From the NCBI GenBank assembly GCA_036258055.1, contig DATAEK010000393.1:1-59464 (forward strand): 59,464 nucleotides of DNA, written 5' to 3'. Positions 39,184-48,194 of this stretch are shown piece after piece. Within the stretch, counting starts at the first letter, position 1; the number at the start of each line of letters is the position of its first letter. Position numbers and translations under genes: made by a program. The notes beneath the pieces were generated by a model. It was not told the origin of the DNA and searched no databases. It saw nothing but the letters and a program-made list of their open reading frames with translations. Origin of the DNA: DATAEK01 sp036258055. GTDB taxonomy: Bacteria; Acidobacteriota; Vicinamibacteria; Vicinamibacterales; 2-12-FULL-66-21.

Positions 39184-39825
39184 CTAGGAGCCCCCAGCCT
39201 TCCTCGGCGCGGATGTCTTCAGGCCCTTGCCGTGCGTATCGGCTCGTCCCTTGCCGCCTTTACCCTTGGCACGAGCTGGCTTGGTCTTCTGCGCGGTGCC
39301 CTCTTCCTGGCCTTCCTGCTCGCCCGCATCCGCCTTCTTGCGTCGCAGACGCTCGGCTGCCGCGCGCAGGCGGCCGCCGACGCCCTTGGGCTTGGCCTTC
39401 TCCGCAGCTTCCTTCTGCTCGGCCGCAGCGTTCGGGTTGTACTCACTTCCGATGAGCTCGATCTGTGCGACTTCAGCGCTGTCGCCACGACGGAAGCCGA
39501 GGCGCAGGATACGCGTGTAGCCGCCAGGCCGCGTCTCGAATCGCGGAGCGATCGTGTCGAAGAGCTTGCTCACGACGTCGACGTCGTGAATGTCGCGAAG
39601 CACCAGACGCCGGGCGTGCAGCGTCTTGCCGTTCGGGCTGCTCGCCGCGAGGCCGCGCTTCGCGATCGTGATGATGCGCTCCACAAACGGCCGCAGCTCC
39701 TTTGCCTTAGGCACCGTCGTCTCGATGCGCTCGTGACGCAGGAGCGCCTGCGCCTGGTTGCGCAGCATCGAGATGCGATGCTCGGTGACCCGTCCCAGTT
39801 TGCGATGACTGACTCTGTGACGCAT
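39184..39825 (-). CDS. rplQ: 50S ribosomal protein L17, with long basic tail
   Basis: Residues 1-125 are L17 (MRHRVSHRKLGRVTEHR, the family start; LRNQAQALLRHERIETT; GGYTRILRLGFRRGDSA). A low-complexity Lys/Ala/Gly tail of about 85 residues follows (AAEKAKPKG, KKADAGEQEGQEEG, GKGGKGRADTHGKG), well beyond the usual 120-130 residues. Last gene of the operon, after rpoA. The spacer to rpoA is a heptamer palindrome. Confidence 0.97.
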   Translation of the reverse strand: MRHRVSHRKLGRVTEHRISMLRNQAQALLRHERIETTVPKAKELRPFVERIITIAKRGLAASSPNGKTLHARRLVLRDIHDVDVVSKLFDTIAPRFETRPGGYTRILRLGFRRGDSAEVAQIELIGSEYNPNAAAEQKEAAEKAKPKGVGGRLRAAAERLRRKKADAGEQEGQEEGTAQKTKPARAKGKGGKGRADTHGKGLKTSAPRKAGGS

Positions 39826-39837
39826 GACTTGATCCTT

Positions 39838-39988
39838 GAAGTCGTCAGTCGGCGGTCGACGGTCGTCAGTCGCAGTCGCGAGTCCAGCGCATTTCTGACT
39901 TCCGATTCTGACTGACGACTGCGACTGTCGACTTTCGACTGGCTGCCGACTGTGACTGCCGACCGACGACCCTCGACTGTCGACTGTC
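39838..39988. repeat. heptamer palindrome H4, word CAGTCGN
   Basis: The rpoA-rplQ spacer. AGTCG-type units at 39838-39885, then their reverse complements (CGACTGC, CGACTGTCGAC) at 39915-39988. Spacing is mostly 7 nt. Confidence 0.85.
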
Positions 39989-40981
39989 TTATTCTTGTAT
40001 CTGCGTTGCGGGCTGATCGAGCCGCATGCCGAGGCTGAGCCCCATGCCGGCCAGGATCTCCTTGATCTCGTTCAGGGATTTCCGGCCGAAGTTCTTCGTC
40101 TTGAGCATCTCCCCTTCGGTCTTCTGCACCAGCTCGCGGATGGTACGGATATTCGCGTTCTTCAGGCAGTTGTAGGACCGGACGGAGAGCTCGAGCTCCT
40201 CGACGCTCTTGTCGAGGTTCTCGTTGAGCGCGGCGCGCGGCTGATCAGCCGACGCATCCTGCTGCATGTCACCCGCATCCTCGAGGTTGATGAAGATGTT
40301 CAGGTGATCACGAATGAGCTTCGCTGAGAGCGACACTGCGTCCCGCGGCGTGATCGATCCATTCGTCCACACGTCGACAGTCAGCTTGTCGTAGTCGGTC
40401 GCCTGGCCGATGCGCGCGGCCTCGACGAGGTAGTTGACCTTCTTGATCGGCGAGTGGACCGAGTCGATGGGAATCCAGCCGATCCCGAGATCCTCGTCGA
40501 AGTTCTTGTCCGCGGCGACATAGCCGCGTCCGCGCTTCACGCGCATCTCCATGTGCAGCTTGCCGCCCTCCGCGACCGTCGCGATGTGGGCGTCCGGCTC
40601 GAGGATCTCGACGTCGGCATCCGTTTCGATGTCGCGCGCCTTTACCTCACCCGCCTTGTCGACGCGGAGATACAGCGTCTTGGTCGTATCCACGTGCATC
40701 TTCAGCGGAATCTGCTTGAGGTTGAGGATGATGTCGGTCGCATCCTCGACCACGCCGGGGATTGGAGAGAACTCGTGCAGCACGCCATCGATCTTCACGG
40801 CGGTCACCGCCGCACCCTCGATCGACGAGAGCAGCACGCGCCGGAGCGCGTTGCCTACGGTCGTGCCGAATCCCCGCTCGAACGGCTGGGCGTAGAAGCG
40901 CCCGAACCGATCCGTCAACGTCTCACGCTCGAACTCGAGCCGCTTCGGCCGCTGAAACCCTTTCCAAATCATCGAGAACAT
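39989..40981 (-). CDS. rpoA: RNA polymerase alpha subunit
   Basis: A 330-residue subunit. The N-terminal dimerisation domain (FYAQPFERGFGTTVGNALRRV, VDGVLHEFSPIPGVVEDATD) and C-terminal helix-hairpin-helix domain (SYNCLKNANIRTIRELVQ, FGRKSLNEIKEILAGMGLSL) that binds UP elements and activators. An AAGGATG-type site precedes the ATG. The spacer upstream, after rpsD, carries two interleaved inverted repeats. Confidence 0.98.
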   Translation of the reverse strand: MFSMIWKGFQRPKRLEFERETLTDRFGRFYAQPFERGFGTTVGNALRRVLLSSIEGAAVTAVKIDGVLHEFSPIPGVVEDATDIILNLKQIPLKMHVDTTKTLYLRVDKAGEVKARDIETDADVEILEPDAHIATVAEGGKLHMEMRVKRGRGYVAADKNFDEDLGIGWIPIDSVHSPIKKVNYLVEAARIGQATDYDKLTVDVWTNGSITPRDAVSLSAKLIRDHLNIFINLEDAGDMQQDASADQPRAALNENLDKSVEELELSVRSYNCLKNANIRTIRELVQKTEGEMLKTKNFGRKSLNEIKEILAGMGLSLGMRLDQPATQIQE

Positions 40982-41014
40982 CCTTTCGCTTCAGCGCCCG
41001 ACTGCCGGACGCCG

Positions 41015-41076
41015 CCAGACCTGCCGTTTCGCTCTCTGCCTCCCGCCGCAGGTCTGGAAGGCTGCGGGCAGAGAGC
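41015..41076 (-). ncRNA. candidate pseudoknot in the rpsD-rpoA spacer
   Basis: On the plus strand CCAGACCTGC (41015-41024) pairs with GCAGGTCTGG (41048-41057), and GCTCTCTGCC (41031-41040) pairs with GGCAGAGAGC (41067-41076). Each stem has 10 perfect base pairs and the halves alternate, so the minus-strand mRNA could form an H-type pseudoknot with loops of 9, 7 and 6 nt. It ends about 35 nt before the rpoA start. S4, coded just upstream, is known to control the alpha operon through a pseudoknot in E. coli. A regulatory role here is inference. Confidence 0.5.
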
Positions 41077-41123
41077 TAGCTGTTGTTACCTGACCGAACA
41101 TGACCGAACGATCCAACCAACGC

Positions 41124-41142
41124 GCCCGACCTGAGGTCGGGC
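41124..41142. repeat. perfect 9-bp hairpin directly after rpsD stop
   Basis: GCCCGACCT-G-AGGTCGGGC is a perfect inverted repeat ending at the base next to the rpsD stop codon. It has no T-run and is not a standard terminator. Confidence 0.7.
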
Positions 41143-41772
41143 CTACTTGCTATACAACTCCACGATGAGCTGTTCCTGCACCGGCAGGTTGATCTGCTCG
41201 CGCGTCGGGAGTGAGGCGATGCGGCCGCTCATGCTACCCGCATCGAACGAGAGCCACTCGGGAATCCCGCGACCCTTGACCTCTTCCATCGCGTGCTGGA
41301 TGACCGCATTCTGTGCGCTCGTGCCGCGCACGGTCACGACGTCTCCGGCCTTCACCGAGTACGACGGCACGTCGACCTTCTTGCCGTTGATGAGGAAGTG
41401 TCCGTGGCGCACGAGCTGCCGCGCCTGCGCACGCGAGGTGGCCAGCCCAAGGCGGTACACGACGTTGTCCAGACGCCGCTCGAGGAGCTGCAGGAGCGTT
41501 TCGCCCGTGATGCCCCGCTGACGGTCGGCGATCTCGAAATACCGGCGGAACTGATTCTCGAGCACACCGTAGATGCGCTTGACCTTCTGCTTCTCGCGCA
41601 GCTGCAGCCCGTAGCCCACGAGCTTCGCCTTGCGAAGCTTGCCGTGCTGCCCCGGCGGCAGGTTGCGCTTCTCGATCGCGCACTTCTCGGTGTAGCAGCG
41701 CTCCCCTTTCAGGAAGAGCTTCATCCCCTCGCGCCGGCACAACCGGCAGACCGAACCGATGTAACGAGCCAT
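41143..41772 (-). CDS. rpsD: 30S ribosomal protein S4
   Basis: A 209-residue primary 16S binder. The zinc-type N-terminus is present (CRLC near residues 9-12, then CYTEKC), followed by the globular S4 core with LDNVVYRLGLATSRAQARQLV and HFLINGKKVDVPSYSVKAGD (S4 RNA-binding motif) and ending INLPVQEQLIVELYSK. In many bacteria S4 represses its own operon, which gives the pseudoknot candidate downstream extra interest. Confidence 0.98.
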   Translation of the reverse strand: MARYIGSVCRLCRREGMKLFLKGERCYTEKCAIEKRNLPPGQHGKLRKAKLVGYGLQLREKQKVKRIYGVLENQFRRYFEIADRQRGITGETLLQLLERRLDNVVYRLGLATSRAQARQLVRHGHFLINGKKVDVPSYSVKAGDVVTVRGTSAQNAVIQHAMEEVKGRGIPEWLSFDAGSMSGRIASLPTREQINLPVQEQLIVELYSK

Positions 41773-41788
41773 CTCTCTCCTTAATTAC

Positions 41789-41873
41789 TGCTCGCGGGGC
41801 CCCACCCCCGCTCGCTGCAGCCTCGCGCCCGCGCGCTCGGCTGCGGCCGCAGGCGCTGCTGACTCACCGCCTG
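41789..41873. repeat. REP-like element, type A, in the rpsK-rpsD spacer
   Basis: GCTCGCGGGGCCCCACCCCC, GCTCGCTGCAGCCTCGCGCC and GCGCTCGGCTGCGGCCGCAG follow one another, the fullest copy of this type. The whole spacer (41773-41927) has no open frame of interest. Confidence 0.85.
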
Positions 41874-41927
41874 CCTTTTCATCATCTTCATCCCAGCACG
41901 GCCGCCTGGCGGCCTCGAAACTGTCTC

Positions 41928-42380
41928 CTACACTCGTCGCCGCTTCGGCGGCCGGCATCCGTTGTGCGGAATCGGCGTGACGTCGCGGATCGACTTCACG
42001 TCGATGCCGATCGTCTGGAGCGCGCGGATCGCCGACTCGCGGCCGGCTCCGGGTCCCTTCACCCGCACCTCGACGCTGCGCATGCCGAACGCCTTCGCAG
42101 CGTTCCCCGCGTTGATCGCGGCCTGGGTCGCGGCAAACGGCGTCCCCTTGCGCGATCCCTTGAAGCCGATGCCACCGGCGCTCGACCAGGCGACCACGTT
42201 TCCTTCGGGATCCGTGATCGTCACGATCGTGTTGTTGAACGACGCCTGGATGTGCGCAAAGCCATGATGGACGATGCGCTTCTCGCCGCGCTTCTTGAAG
42301 GTCTTCTTCTTCGCCGGCCGTCCGGCTGGCTTTTTTCCGCCTTCGGGCTGTGTCGGATCGACGGGATCACTCTTGGCCAT
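41928..42380 (-). CDS. rpsK: 30S ribosomal protein S11
   Basis: A 150-residue protein. The S11 core runs from GFAHIQASFNNTIVTITDPEGN to DVTPIPHNGCRPPKRRRV, the conserved C-terminal end. The N-terminal 30 residues are a basic extension (GGKKPAGRPAKKKTFKKRG). Platform protein of the small subunit. Confidence 0.97.
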   Translation of the reverse strand: MAKSDPVDPTQPEGGKKPAGRPAKKKTFKKRGEKRIVHHGFAHIQASFNNTIVTITDPEGNVVAWSSAGGIGFKGSRKGTPFAATQAAINAGNAAKAFGMRSVEVRVKGPGAGRESAIRALQTIGIDVKSIRDVTPIPHNGCRPPKRRRV

Positions 42381-42416
42381 GATTGTGTCTGCTTCTACTT
42401 AAGCCGTCTTTTCTTG

Positions 42417-42525
42417 GTGCTCGCGGGGCCCCACATCTCTCAATGCGGCTGGGGCCCCACCCCCAGCCGCCGTTGCTCACCGCTTCGCGGTTCGCAACGG
42501 CTCAAGGCTGCCGCTCGCGAATTCT
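42417..42525. repeat. REP-like element, type A variant, in the rpsM-rpsK spacer
   Basis: GCTCGCGGGGCCCCACA is followed by a second half GCTGGGGCCCCACCCCC and a GCGGTTCGCAACGG hairpin region. The first part is shared with 41789; the second resembles an added or rearranged copy. Confidence 0.75.
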
Positions 42526-42534
42526 GCTCCGACC

Positions 42535-42909
42535 TTAGACTGTCTTCTTCTTAGCTACAGCGCCCTTACGCGGGCCCTTGCGCGTCCGCGCGTTGGTGCG
42601 CGTGCGCTGGCCGCGAACCGGCAGATTCCGCCGATGCCGCATCCCGCGCCAGCTGCCGATTTCCATCAGCCGCTTGATGTTCATGGAGATCTCCTTTCGG
42701 AGGTCTCCTTCCACCCGTCCCTGCTCTTCGATGACGCGGCTGATCTTGCGCACGTCGTCCTCGGAGAGATCCTTGATGCGGATGTCCGCGCTGACACCAG
42801 CCTCGGTCAGGATGTCGTTCGAGCGCTTCCTCCCGATGCCGTAAATGTAGGTCAGCCCGATTTCGATCCGCTTCGTCCGCGGAAGATCAACGCCAGCAAT
42901 GCGAGCCAT
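42535..42909 (-). CDS. rpsM: 30S ribosomal protein S13
   Basis: A 124-residue head protein. MARIAGVDLPRTKRIEIGLT at the start and SWRGMRHRRNLPVRGQRTR, NARTRKGPRK at the end are diagnostic. It contacts the P-site tRNA and L5. First gene of the classic alpha operon. Confidence 0.98.
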   Translation of the reverse strand: MARIAGVDLPRTKRIEIGLTYIYGIGRKRSNDILTEAGVSADIRIKDLSEDDVRKISRVIEEQGRVEGDLRKEISMNIKRLMEIGSWRGMRHRRNLPVRGQRTRTNARTRKGPRKGAVAKKKTV

Positions 42910-42914
42910 TCTTG

Positions 42915-43077
42915 ATCCTTGTAGTCGCTAGTCGTCAGTCGGCAGTCGTTGGTCAGTCGGCAGTCGTTAGTCAGTCGCTAGTCGTTAGTCAGTCGCTAGT
43001 CGTTAGTAGTCAGTGAGTCGACTGCCGACTGACTGTCGATCGTGACTGCCGACTCACGACCACCGACTATCGACTGA
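42915..43077. repeat. heptamer palindrome H5, word CAGTCGN
   Basis: The rpmJ-rpsM spacer. AGTCGCT/AGTCGTT units at 42920-43018 with frequent 7-nt or 14-nt steps, then a reverse arm of CGACTG and CGACTAT units to 43077. Runs immediately up to the rpmJ stop codon. Confidence 0.85.
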
Positions 43078-43078
43078 T

Positions 43079-43192
43079 TCATCCCTGCCTCTGCTTGTGC
43101 TTCTGGTTCGGGCAGATCACGCGCACGACGCCTCTGCGGCGCACGATCTTGCACTTGTCGCAAATCCGCTTCACCGACGCTCGCACCTTCAT
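43079..43192 (-). CDS. rpmJ: 50S ribosomal protein L36
   Basis: A 37-residue protein from the ATG at 43192, ending TGA at 43079. It reads MKVRASVKRICDKCKIVRRR and then CPNQKHKQRQG, with the zinc ligands Cys11, Cys14, Cys27 and His32. It sits between infA and rpsM as in most bacteria and is too small for a normal ORF length cutoff. Confidence 0.97.
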   Translation of the reverse strand: MKVRASVKRICDKCKIVRRRGVVRVICPNQKHKQRQG

Positions 43193-43204
43193 AAGCTCCC
43201 TCGT

Positions 43205-43438
43205 TCACCCTAGCTTTTCGACGATCCGGCCCCGCGTCAGGTCCCGAGGGGACAGCTCCAGTCGAACGCGATCGCCCACGAGCACGCGGATGAAATTCCG
43301 CCCCGGACCGCCGGGCGCGTGCGCCGTCACCTGTCGCTGCCGCTCGATCGCCACGCGATAGAGTCCGTGCGGCAGCACTTCCAACACCGTCCCGTCCACG
43401 CTCGCGCCGGGCCCCGGCCGATCGGACTCGTCGTTCAT
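43205..43438 (-). CDS. infA: translation initiation factor IF-1 (divergent)
   Basis: A 77-residue OB-fold protein in the canonical position between map and rpmJ. The family pattern is visible (VDGTVLEVLPHGLYRVAIER, FIRVLVGDRVRLELSPRDLT, RGRIVEKLG), but the loop that usually reads SGKMRKN is GGPGRN. It has an acidic N-terminal segment MNDESDRPGP. Confidence 0.9.
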   Translation of the reverse strand: MNDESDRPGPGASVDGTVLEVLPHGLYRVAIERQRQVTAHAPGGPGRNFIRVLVGDRVRLELSPRDLTRGRIVEKLG

Positions 43439-43439
43439 A

Positions 43440-43500
43440 TCTCGGACCGGGGGGCTTCGCCCCGGCCCCCCAACGCGCCTCTGGCGCGCTCACCTGGTAC
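43440..43500. repeat. REP-like element, type B fragment, in the map-infA spacer
   Basis: GGACCGGGGGGCTTCGCCCC is the TTCG-loop hairpin of type B; CAACGCGCCTCTGGCGCGC follows, a second small inverted repeat. Confidence 0.7.
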
Positions 43501-43525
43501 GCGACCGAGTCGTTGCCGCTTGCGG

Positions 43526-44296
43526 CTAGTTCGCCGGCGTCGGCGCCGGCGTGCGCTGCGTGAGCACGAGCGGTCCCTGCTTCGTCACGGCCACAGTGTG
43601 CTCGAAGTGCGCCGACAGGCTGCCGTCACGCGTCACCGCGGTCCAGCCGTCCGACAGGACACGCACAGCAGGACGCCCCATGTTCACCATCGGCTCGATC
43701 GCCAGCACCATGCCCTCGGCCAGCCTGGGGCCACGCCCCGGCTCGCCGTAGTTCGCAATCTGCGGCTCCTCATGGAGCGCCGATCCGATCCCGTGGCCGA
43801 CGAACTCCCGCACCACCGAGAACCCGTTCTCCTCGACGTGATGCTGCACGGCGTGCCCGATGTCCGAGACACGGCCCCCCAGCCGCACCTGCTCGATCCC
43901 TTTCTGCAGCGCTTCCTGCGTCACGCGCAGGAGCTTCAGCACCTCGGCCGAGACGCGGCCGACCGGGACGGTGACGGCTGAATCACCGTAGAAGCCGTTC
44001 AACTTCACGCCCATGTCGAGCGAGATGATGTCTCCCTCGATCAGGGTGCGCTCGGACGGAATGCCGTGCACGACCTGCTCGTTCACCGACGCGCACAGCG
44101 TCGCCGGGTAGCCGCGGTAGCCCTTGAACGCCGGCTCTGCACCTCCGGCGCGCACCAGCATCTCGGCGGCGGCATCGAGCTCCGCGGTCGTCACACCCGG
44201 CTTCACCATCGCGGCGAGCTCGGCGAGGACGTCAGCCACCAGGACGTTGGCCACGCGCATCCGCTCGATCTCCGCCGCAGACTTGCAGACGATCAC
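43526..44296 (-). CDS. map: methionine aminopeptidase, type I
   Basis: A 256-residue metallopeptidase that removes N-terminal Met from new proteins. The metal ligands are visible in SLDMGVKLNGFYGDSAVT (two Asp), EFVGHGIGSALHEEPQ (His), MVLAIEPMV (Glu) and SLSAHFEHTVAV (Glu). No N-terminal zinc extension. Overlaps adk by 4 nt. Confidence 0.97.
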   Translation of the reverse strand: MIVCKSAAEIERMRVANVLVADVLAELAAMVKPGVTTAELDAAAEMLVRAGGAEPAFKGYRGYPATLCASVNEQVVHGIPSERTLIEGDIISLDMGVKLNGFYGDSAVTVPVGRVSAEVLKLLRVTQEALQKGIEQVRLGGRVSDIGHAVQHHVEENGFSVVREFVGHGIGSALHEEPQIANYGEPGRGPRLAEGMVLAIEPMVNMGRPAVRVLSDGWTAVTRDGSLSAHFEHTVAVTKQGPLVLTQRTPAPTPAN

Positions 44297-44943
44297 TCCC
44301 GCCCGCCTCCAACCGCGGCCGCCTGGTCGACGGCCTCGTTCACCTTCGCCGTCACCACGTCCGCGGCAAGATTTCCGTCGATGGCGCGAAGTGTCCCCCG
44401 CGACAAGTAGTAGTCGACGAGCGGTTTCGTCTGGCGCTGATACACCTTCAACCGCTCGCGGACGATCGCATCCCCATCGTCAGAGCGCACCACCAGCTGA
44501 CCATCGCAATTCCCGCACGTGTCGCTCCAGTCGGGCGACGCATTGATGCCGCAATTGCTGCAGATGCGGCGCGACGCGAGTCGCCGCACGAGCACGTCCT
44601 CTGGAACGACGATGTCGAGCACGATGAGCGGTCCGCGGCCGTCCACCATCCGGTCGAGGGCCGATGCCTGGACGACGGTTCGCGGAAACCCATCCAGCAC
44701 GAACCCGCCCCGGGCATCGTTCCGCTCTAGACGCTCGGTAACGATCCCGATCATGACGTCGTCGCCCACCAGGTTGCCAGCCTCCATCGTGGCCCGTGCG
44801 ATGCAGCCCAGCTTGGTGCCCGTCTGCACGGCCTCTCGAAGGATGTCGCCGGTCGAAATCCAAGGCACTCGACGGAGACGCGCCAGCCGCTCCGCTTGCG
44901 TGCCCTTGCCCGCCCCCGGCGGCCCCAGCAGGATGACGTTCAG
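44293..44943 (-). CDS. adk: adenylate kinase, probable CTG start
   Basis: Interconverts ATP, ADP and AMP. P-loop GPPGAGKGTQ, AMP site STGDILREAV, GFVLDGFPRTV, and a zinc-binding LID (CSNC ... CGNC). From the CTG at 44943 the protein is 216 residues, the standard long-form length, begins (M)NVILLGPPGAGKGTQ as in homologues, and is preceded by a perfect GGAGGT nine nt upstream. A GTG at 44973, just past the secY stop, would add ten residues not found in the family and has a poor ribosome binding site. The CTG choice is inference. Confidence 0.85.
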   Translation of the reverse strand: MNVILLGPPGAGKGTQAERLARLRRVPWISTGDILREAVQTGTKLGCIARATMEAGNLVGDDVMIGIVTERLERNDARGGFVLDGFPRTVVQASALDRMVDGRGPLIVLDIVVPEDVLVRRLASRRICSNCGINASPDWSDTCGNCDGQLVVRSDDGDAIVRERLKVYQRQTKPLVDYYLSRGTLRAIDGNLAADVVTAKVNEAVDQAAAVGGGRE

Positions 44944-44974
44944 CCCGGTACGACCTCCGTGCTGCGCCACCACT

Positions 44975-46366
<1,392 letters not shown>

Positions 46367-46404
46367 ACGTTCGCCGCGGGGTCACGCCCCGCGCTCCTTA
46401 CTCA

Positions 46405-46527
46405 ACCGGGGGACTTCGTCCCCCGGACCCCCTCGCGCCGTCGCTCGCGGGGGCCCCTCGCCCCGCGCCGCTTCGGCGGGGCGCGCCCGTGGCGCGCCTT
46501 ACCGGTCGGGGACTTCGTCCCCCGGAC
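46405..46527. repeat. REP-like element, type B, in the rplO-secY spacer
   Basis: A CCGGGGGACTTCGTCCCCCG hairpin at 46406 is followed by CGCGCCGTCGCTCGCGGGGG, CGCCCGTGGCGCGCC and a second, nearly identical TTCG hairpin at 46506-46526. The order is the reverse complement of the copies at 20632 and 32429, with the hairpin duplicated. Confidence 0.85.
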
Positions 46528-46532
46528 CCTGC

Positions 46533-46976
46533 TTACGCGAGCACTTCGGCCTTACCGCCCGCCGCTTGAATCTTCTCCGCCGCCTTGCCGCTGAACTTGT
46601 GCGCCCGGATGGTAAGCGCCTTCGCGATATCGCCGCGCGCCAGAACCTTCACCGGGCCTGTACGGCCGACGAGGCCGTGCTCGCGCAGCACATCTGGCGT
46701 GATCTCCACGCCCGATTCGAAACGCTCCGCGAGCGTATCGAGGTTGACGACTTCGTATTCCTTACGAAAGGGATTGTGGAAGCCGCGCTTGGGCACGCGC
46801 CGGTGCAGCGGCATCTGCCCGCCCTCGAACCCGCGCTTGTGCGTGAAGCCGGACCGCGACTTGGCGCCCTTGTGCCCACGGCCTGCCGTCTTGCCGTTGC
46901 CCGAGCCCTGTCCGCGACCGACCCGCTTCTTCGAATGCGTTGCCCCCGCGGGGGGACGAAGCTTGCTGAGACTCAT
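46533..46976 (-). CDS. rplO: 50S ribosomal protein L15
   Basis: A 147-residue protein with the family start MSLSKLRPPAGATHSKKRVG, RGQGSGNGKTAGRGHKGAKS and the C-terminal FSGKAAEKIQAAGGKAEVL. Nine nt after rpmD. Confidence 0.98.
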   Translation of the reverse strand: MSLSKLRPPAGATHSKKRVGRGQGSGNGKTAGRGHKGAKSRSGFTHKRGFEGGQMPLHRRVPKRGFHNPFRKEYEVVNLDTLAERFESGVEITPDVLREHGLVGRTGPVKVLARGDIAKALTIRAHKFSGKAAEKIQAAGGKAEVLA

Positions 46977-46985
46977 CGCTGCAAC

Positions 46986-47183
46986 CTACTTCTTGCTTGC
47001 GTCACTCACGGTGACGAGGTGCCGCACCTTGTGGATCATGCCGCGCGTTTCCGGCGTGTCCCGGAGCTCCACGGTGTGACCCAGCCGGCGCAGGCCGATG
47101 CCTTCGACCACTTTCGCCTGGTTCCCGTTGAAGCCGATAGGGCTCCGGACCAGCGTAATCTTCACCGTCTTCGCGTCAGCCAT
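46986..47183 (-). CDS. rpmD: 50S ribosomal protein L30
   Basis: A 65-residue protein from the ATG at 47183: MADAKTVKITLVRSPIGFNG, VVEGIGLRRLGHTVELRDTP, MIHKVRHLVTV. The start overlaps the end of rpsE by 8 nt; the longer open frame upstream is only a shadow of rpsE. Confidence 0.96.
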   Translation of the reverse strand: MADAKTVKITLVRSPIGFNGNQAKVVEGIGLRRLGHTVELRDTPETRGMIHKVRHLVTVSDASKK

Positions 47184-47703
47184 TGACCGGTCTCCCGCTC
47201 TCCTCGTCGTCGTCCTTGCCGCGGAGCTTGCGGACCGCCGAGGGATCCCTGAGGTCCTTGAGCCCGGCAAACGTCGCCCGCACCACGTTGTGCGGGTTGG
47301 CCGAGCCGATCGACTTCGTCAGCACGTTCTGGATCCCCGCGGACTCGACGACCGCACGGACCGCGCCGCCGGCGATGATGCCGGTACCGTCGGGCGCAGG
47401 CTTGAGCAGGACCTGCCCGGCGCCGAAACGGCCCAACACCGGATGCGGGACCGTCGTCCCATTCAGGGGCACGTGAATCAGCGACTTCTTCGCTGCCTCG
47501 ATCCCCTTCTTGATCGCCGACGGGACTTCCTTCGCCTTTCCGACACCGAAGCCGACCACGCCGTGGCCGTCACCGACGACGACAAGGGCGCTGAAGCTCA
47601 GGTTCTTGCCGCCCTTGACGACCTTGGTGACGCGGCTGATGTTGACGACCGTGTCCTTCAGATCCAGCTGCGACGCGTCGATCTTCTCTCGTGTTTCCAG
47701 CAT
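47176..47703 (-). CDS. rpsE: 30S ribosomal protein S5
   Basis: A 175-residue protein: VVNISRVTKVVKGGKNLSFS, ALVVVGDGHGVVGFGVGKAK and NVVRATFAGLKDLRDP. Contributes to decoding accuracy and mRNA helicase activity of the ribosome. Acidic tail RGKDDDEESGR. Confidence 0.98.
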   Translation of the reverse strand: MLETREKIDASQLDLKDTVVNISRVTKVVKGGKNLSFSALVVVGDGHGVVGFGVGKAKEVPSAIKKGIEAAKKSLIHVPLNGTTVPHPVLGRFGAGQVLLKPAPDGTGIIAGGAVRAVVESAGIQNVLTKSIGSANPHNVVRATFAGLKDLRDPSAVRKLRGKDDDEESGRPVNG

Positions 47704-47758
47704 AGCTTGTCAGTCCGCGTTAATCGGCGATTCCGCGACGCCACTCGAAGCGATGGGT

Positions 47759-48133
47759 TTAGAACTCGAGGCCAGCCTCGCGCGCCGCTTCGGCGATGGC
47801 GCGAATCCGGCCGTGATACAGGAATCCGCCACGGTCGAACACGACCCGCTTGATCCCTTTGGCGATCAGCCGCTCGGCGATCGTCTTGCCCAGCAGTTGG
47901 GCGCCCGCCTTGTTGCCGGCCCGCGCGGGACCGCCGAGCTGCGGCTTGAGCGAGGGCTCGGTGCTGGCAGCCGACACGATCGTCGTGCCGTTCATGTCGT
48001 CGATTACCTGCGCGTAAATGTGCGACACGCTGCGAAACACACGGAGCCGCGGCCGTTCTGCCGTGCCGGTGATCCGCTTGCGCTGCCGCAGGGCGATCCG
48101 CGTGCGGCGATCTTTCTTCGTGTTGATCTTCAT
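47759..48133 (-). CDS. rplR: 50S ribosomal protein L18
   Basis: A 124-residue 5S rRNA binder: RIALRQRKRITGTAERPRLR, VFRSVSHIYAQVIDDMNGTT and VVFDRGGFLYHGRIRAIAEA. Confidence 0.97.
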   Translation of the reverse strand: MKINTKKDRRTRIALRQRKRITGTAERPRLRVFRSVSHIYAQVIDDMNGTTIVSAASTEPSLKPQLGGPARAGNKAGAQLLGKTIAERLIAKGIKRVVFDRGGFLYHGRIRAIAEAAREAGLEF

Positions 48134-48144
48134 AAGTCGTCTGG

Positions 48145-48186
48145 TCCGGCTGAAGCCGGAATCCAGGTCCGGCTAAAGCCGGACCT
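48145..48186. repeat. tandem TCCGGCT palindromes, type C, in the rplF-rplR spacer
   Basis: TCCGGCTGAAGCCGGA (48145-48160) and AGGTCCGGCT-AA-AGCCGGACCT (48165-48186; 10-bp stem) lie next to each other in a 61-nt spacer. A third, imperfect copy is at 19904. Confidence 0.85.
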
Positions 48187-48194
48187 ACAGTCCG

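Noticed and set aside
39850..43078. Possible tRNA genes or riboswitches in the stem-rich spacers
   Set aside because: No cloverleaf, CCA end or T-loop sequence is present; the stems are explained by the repeats.
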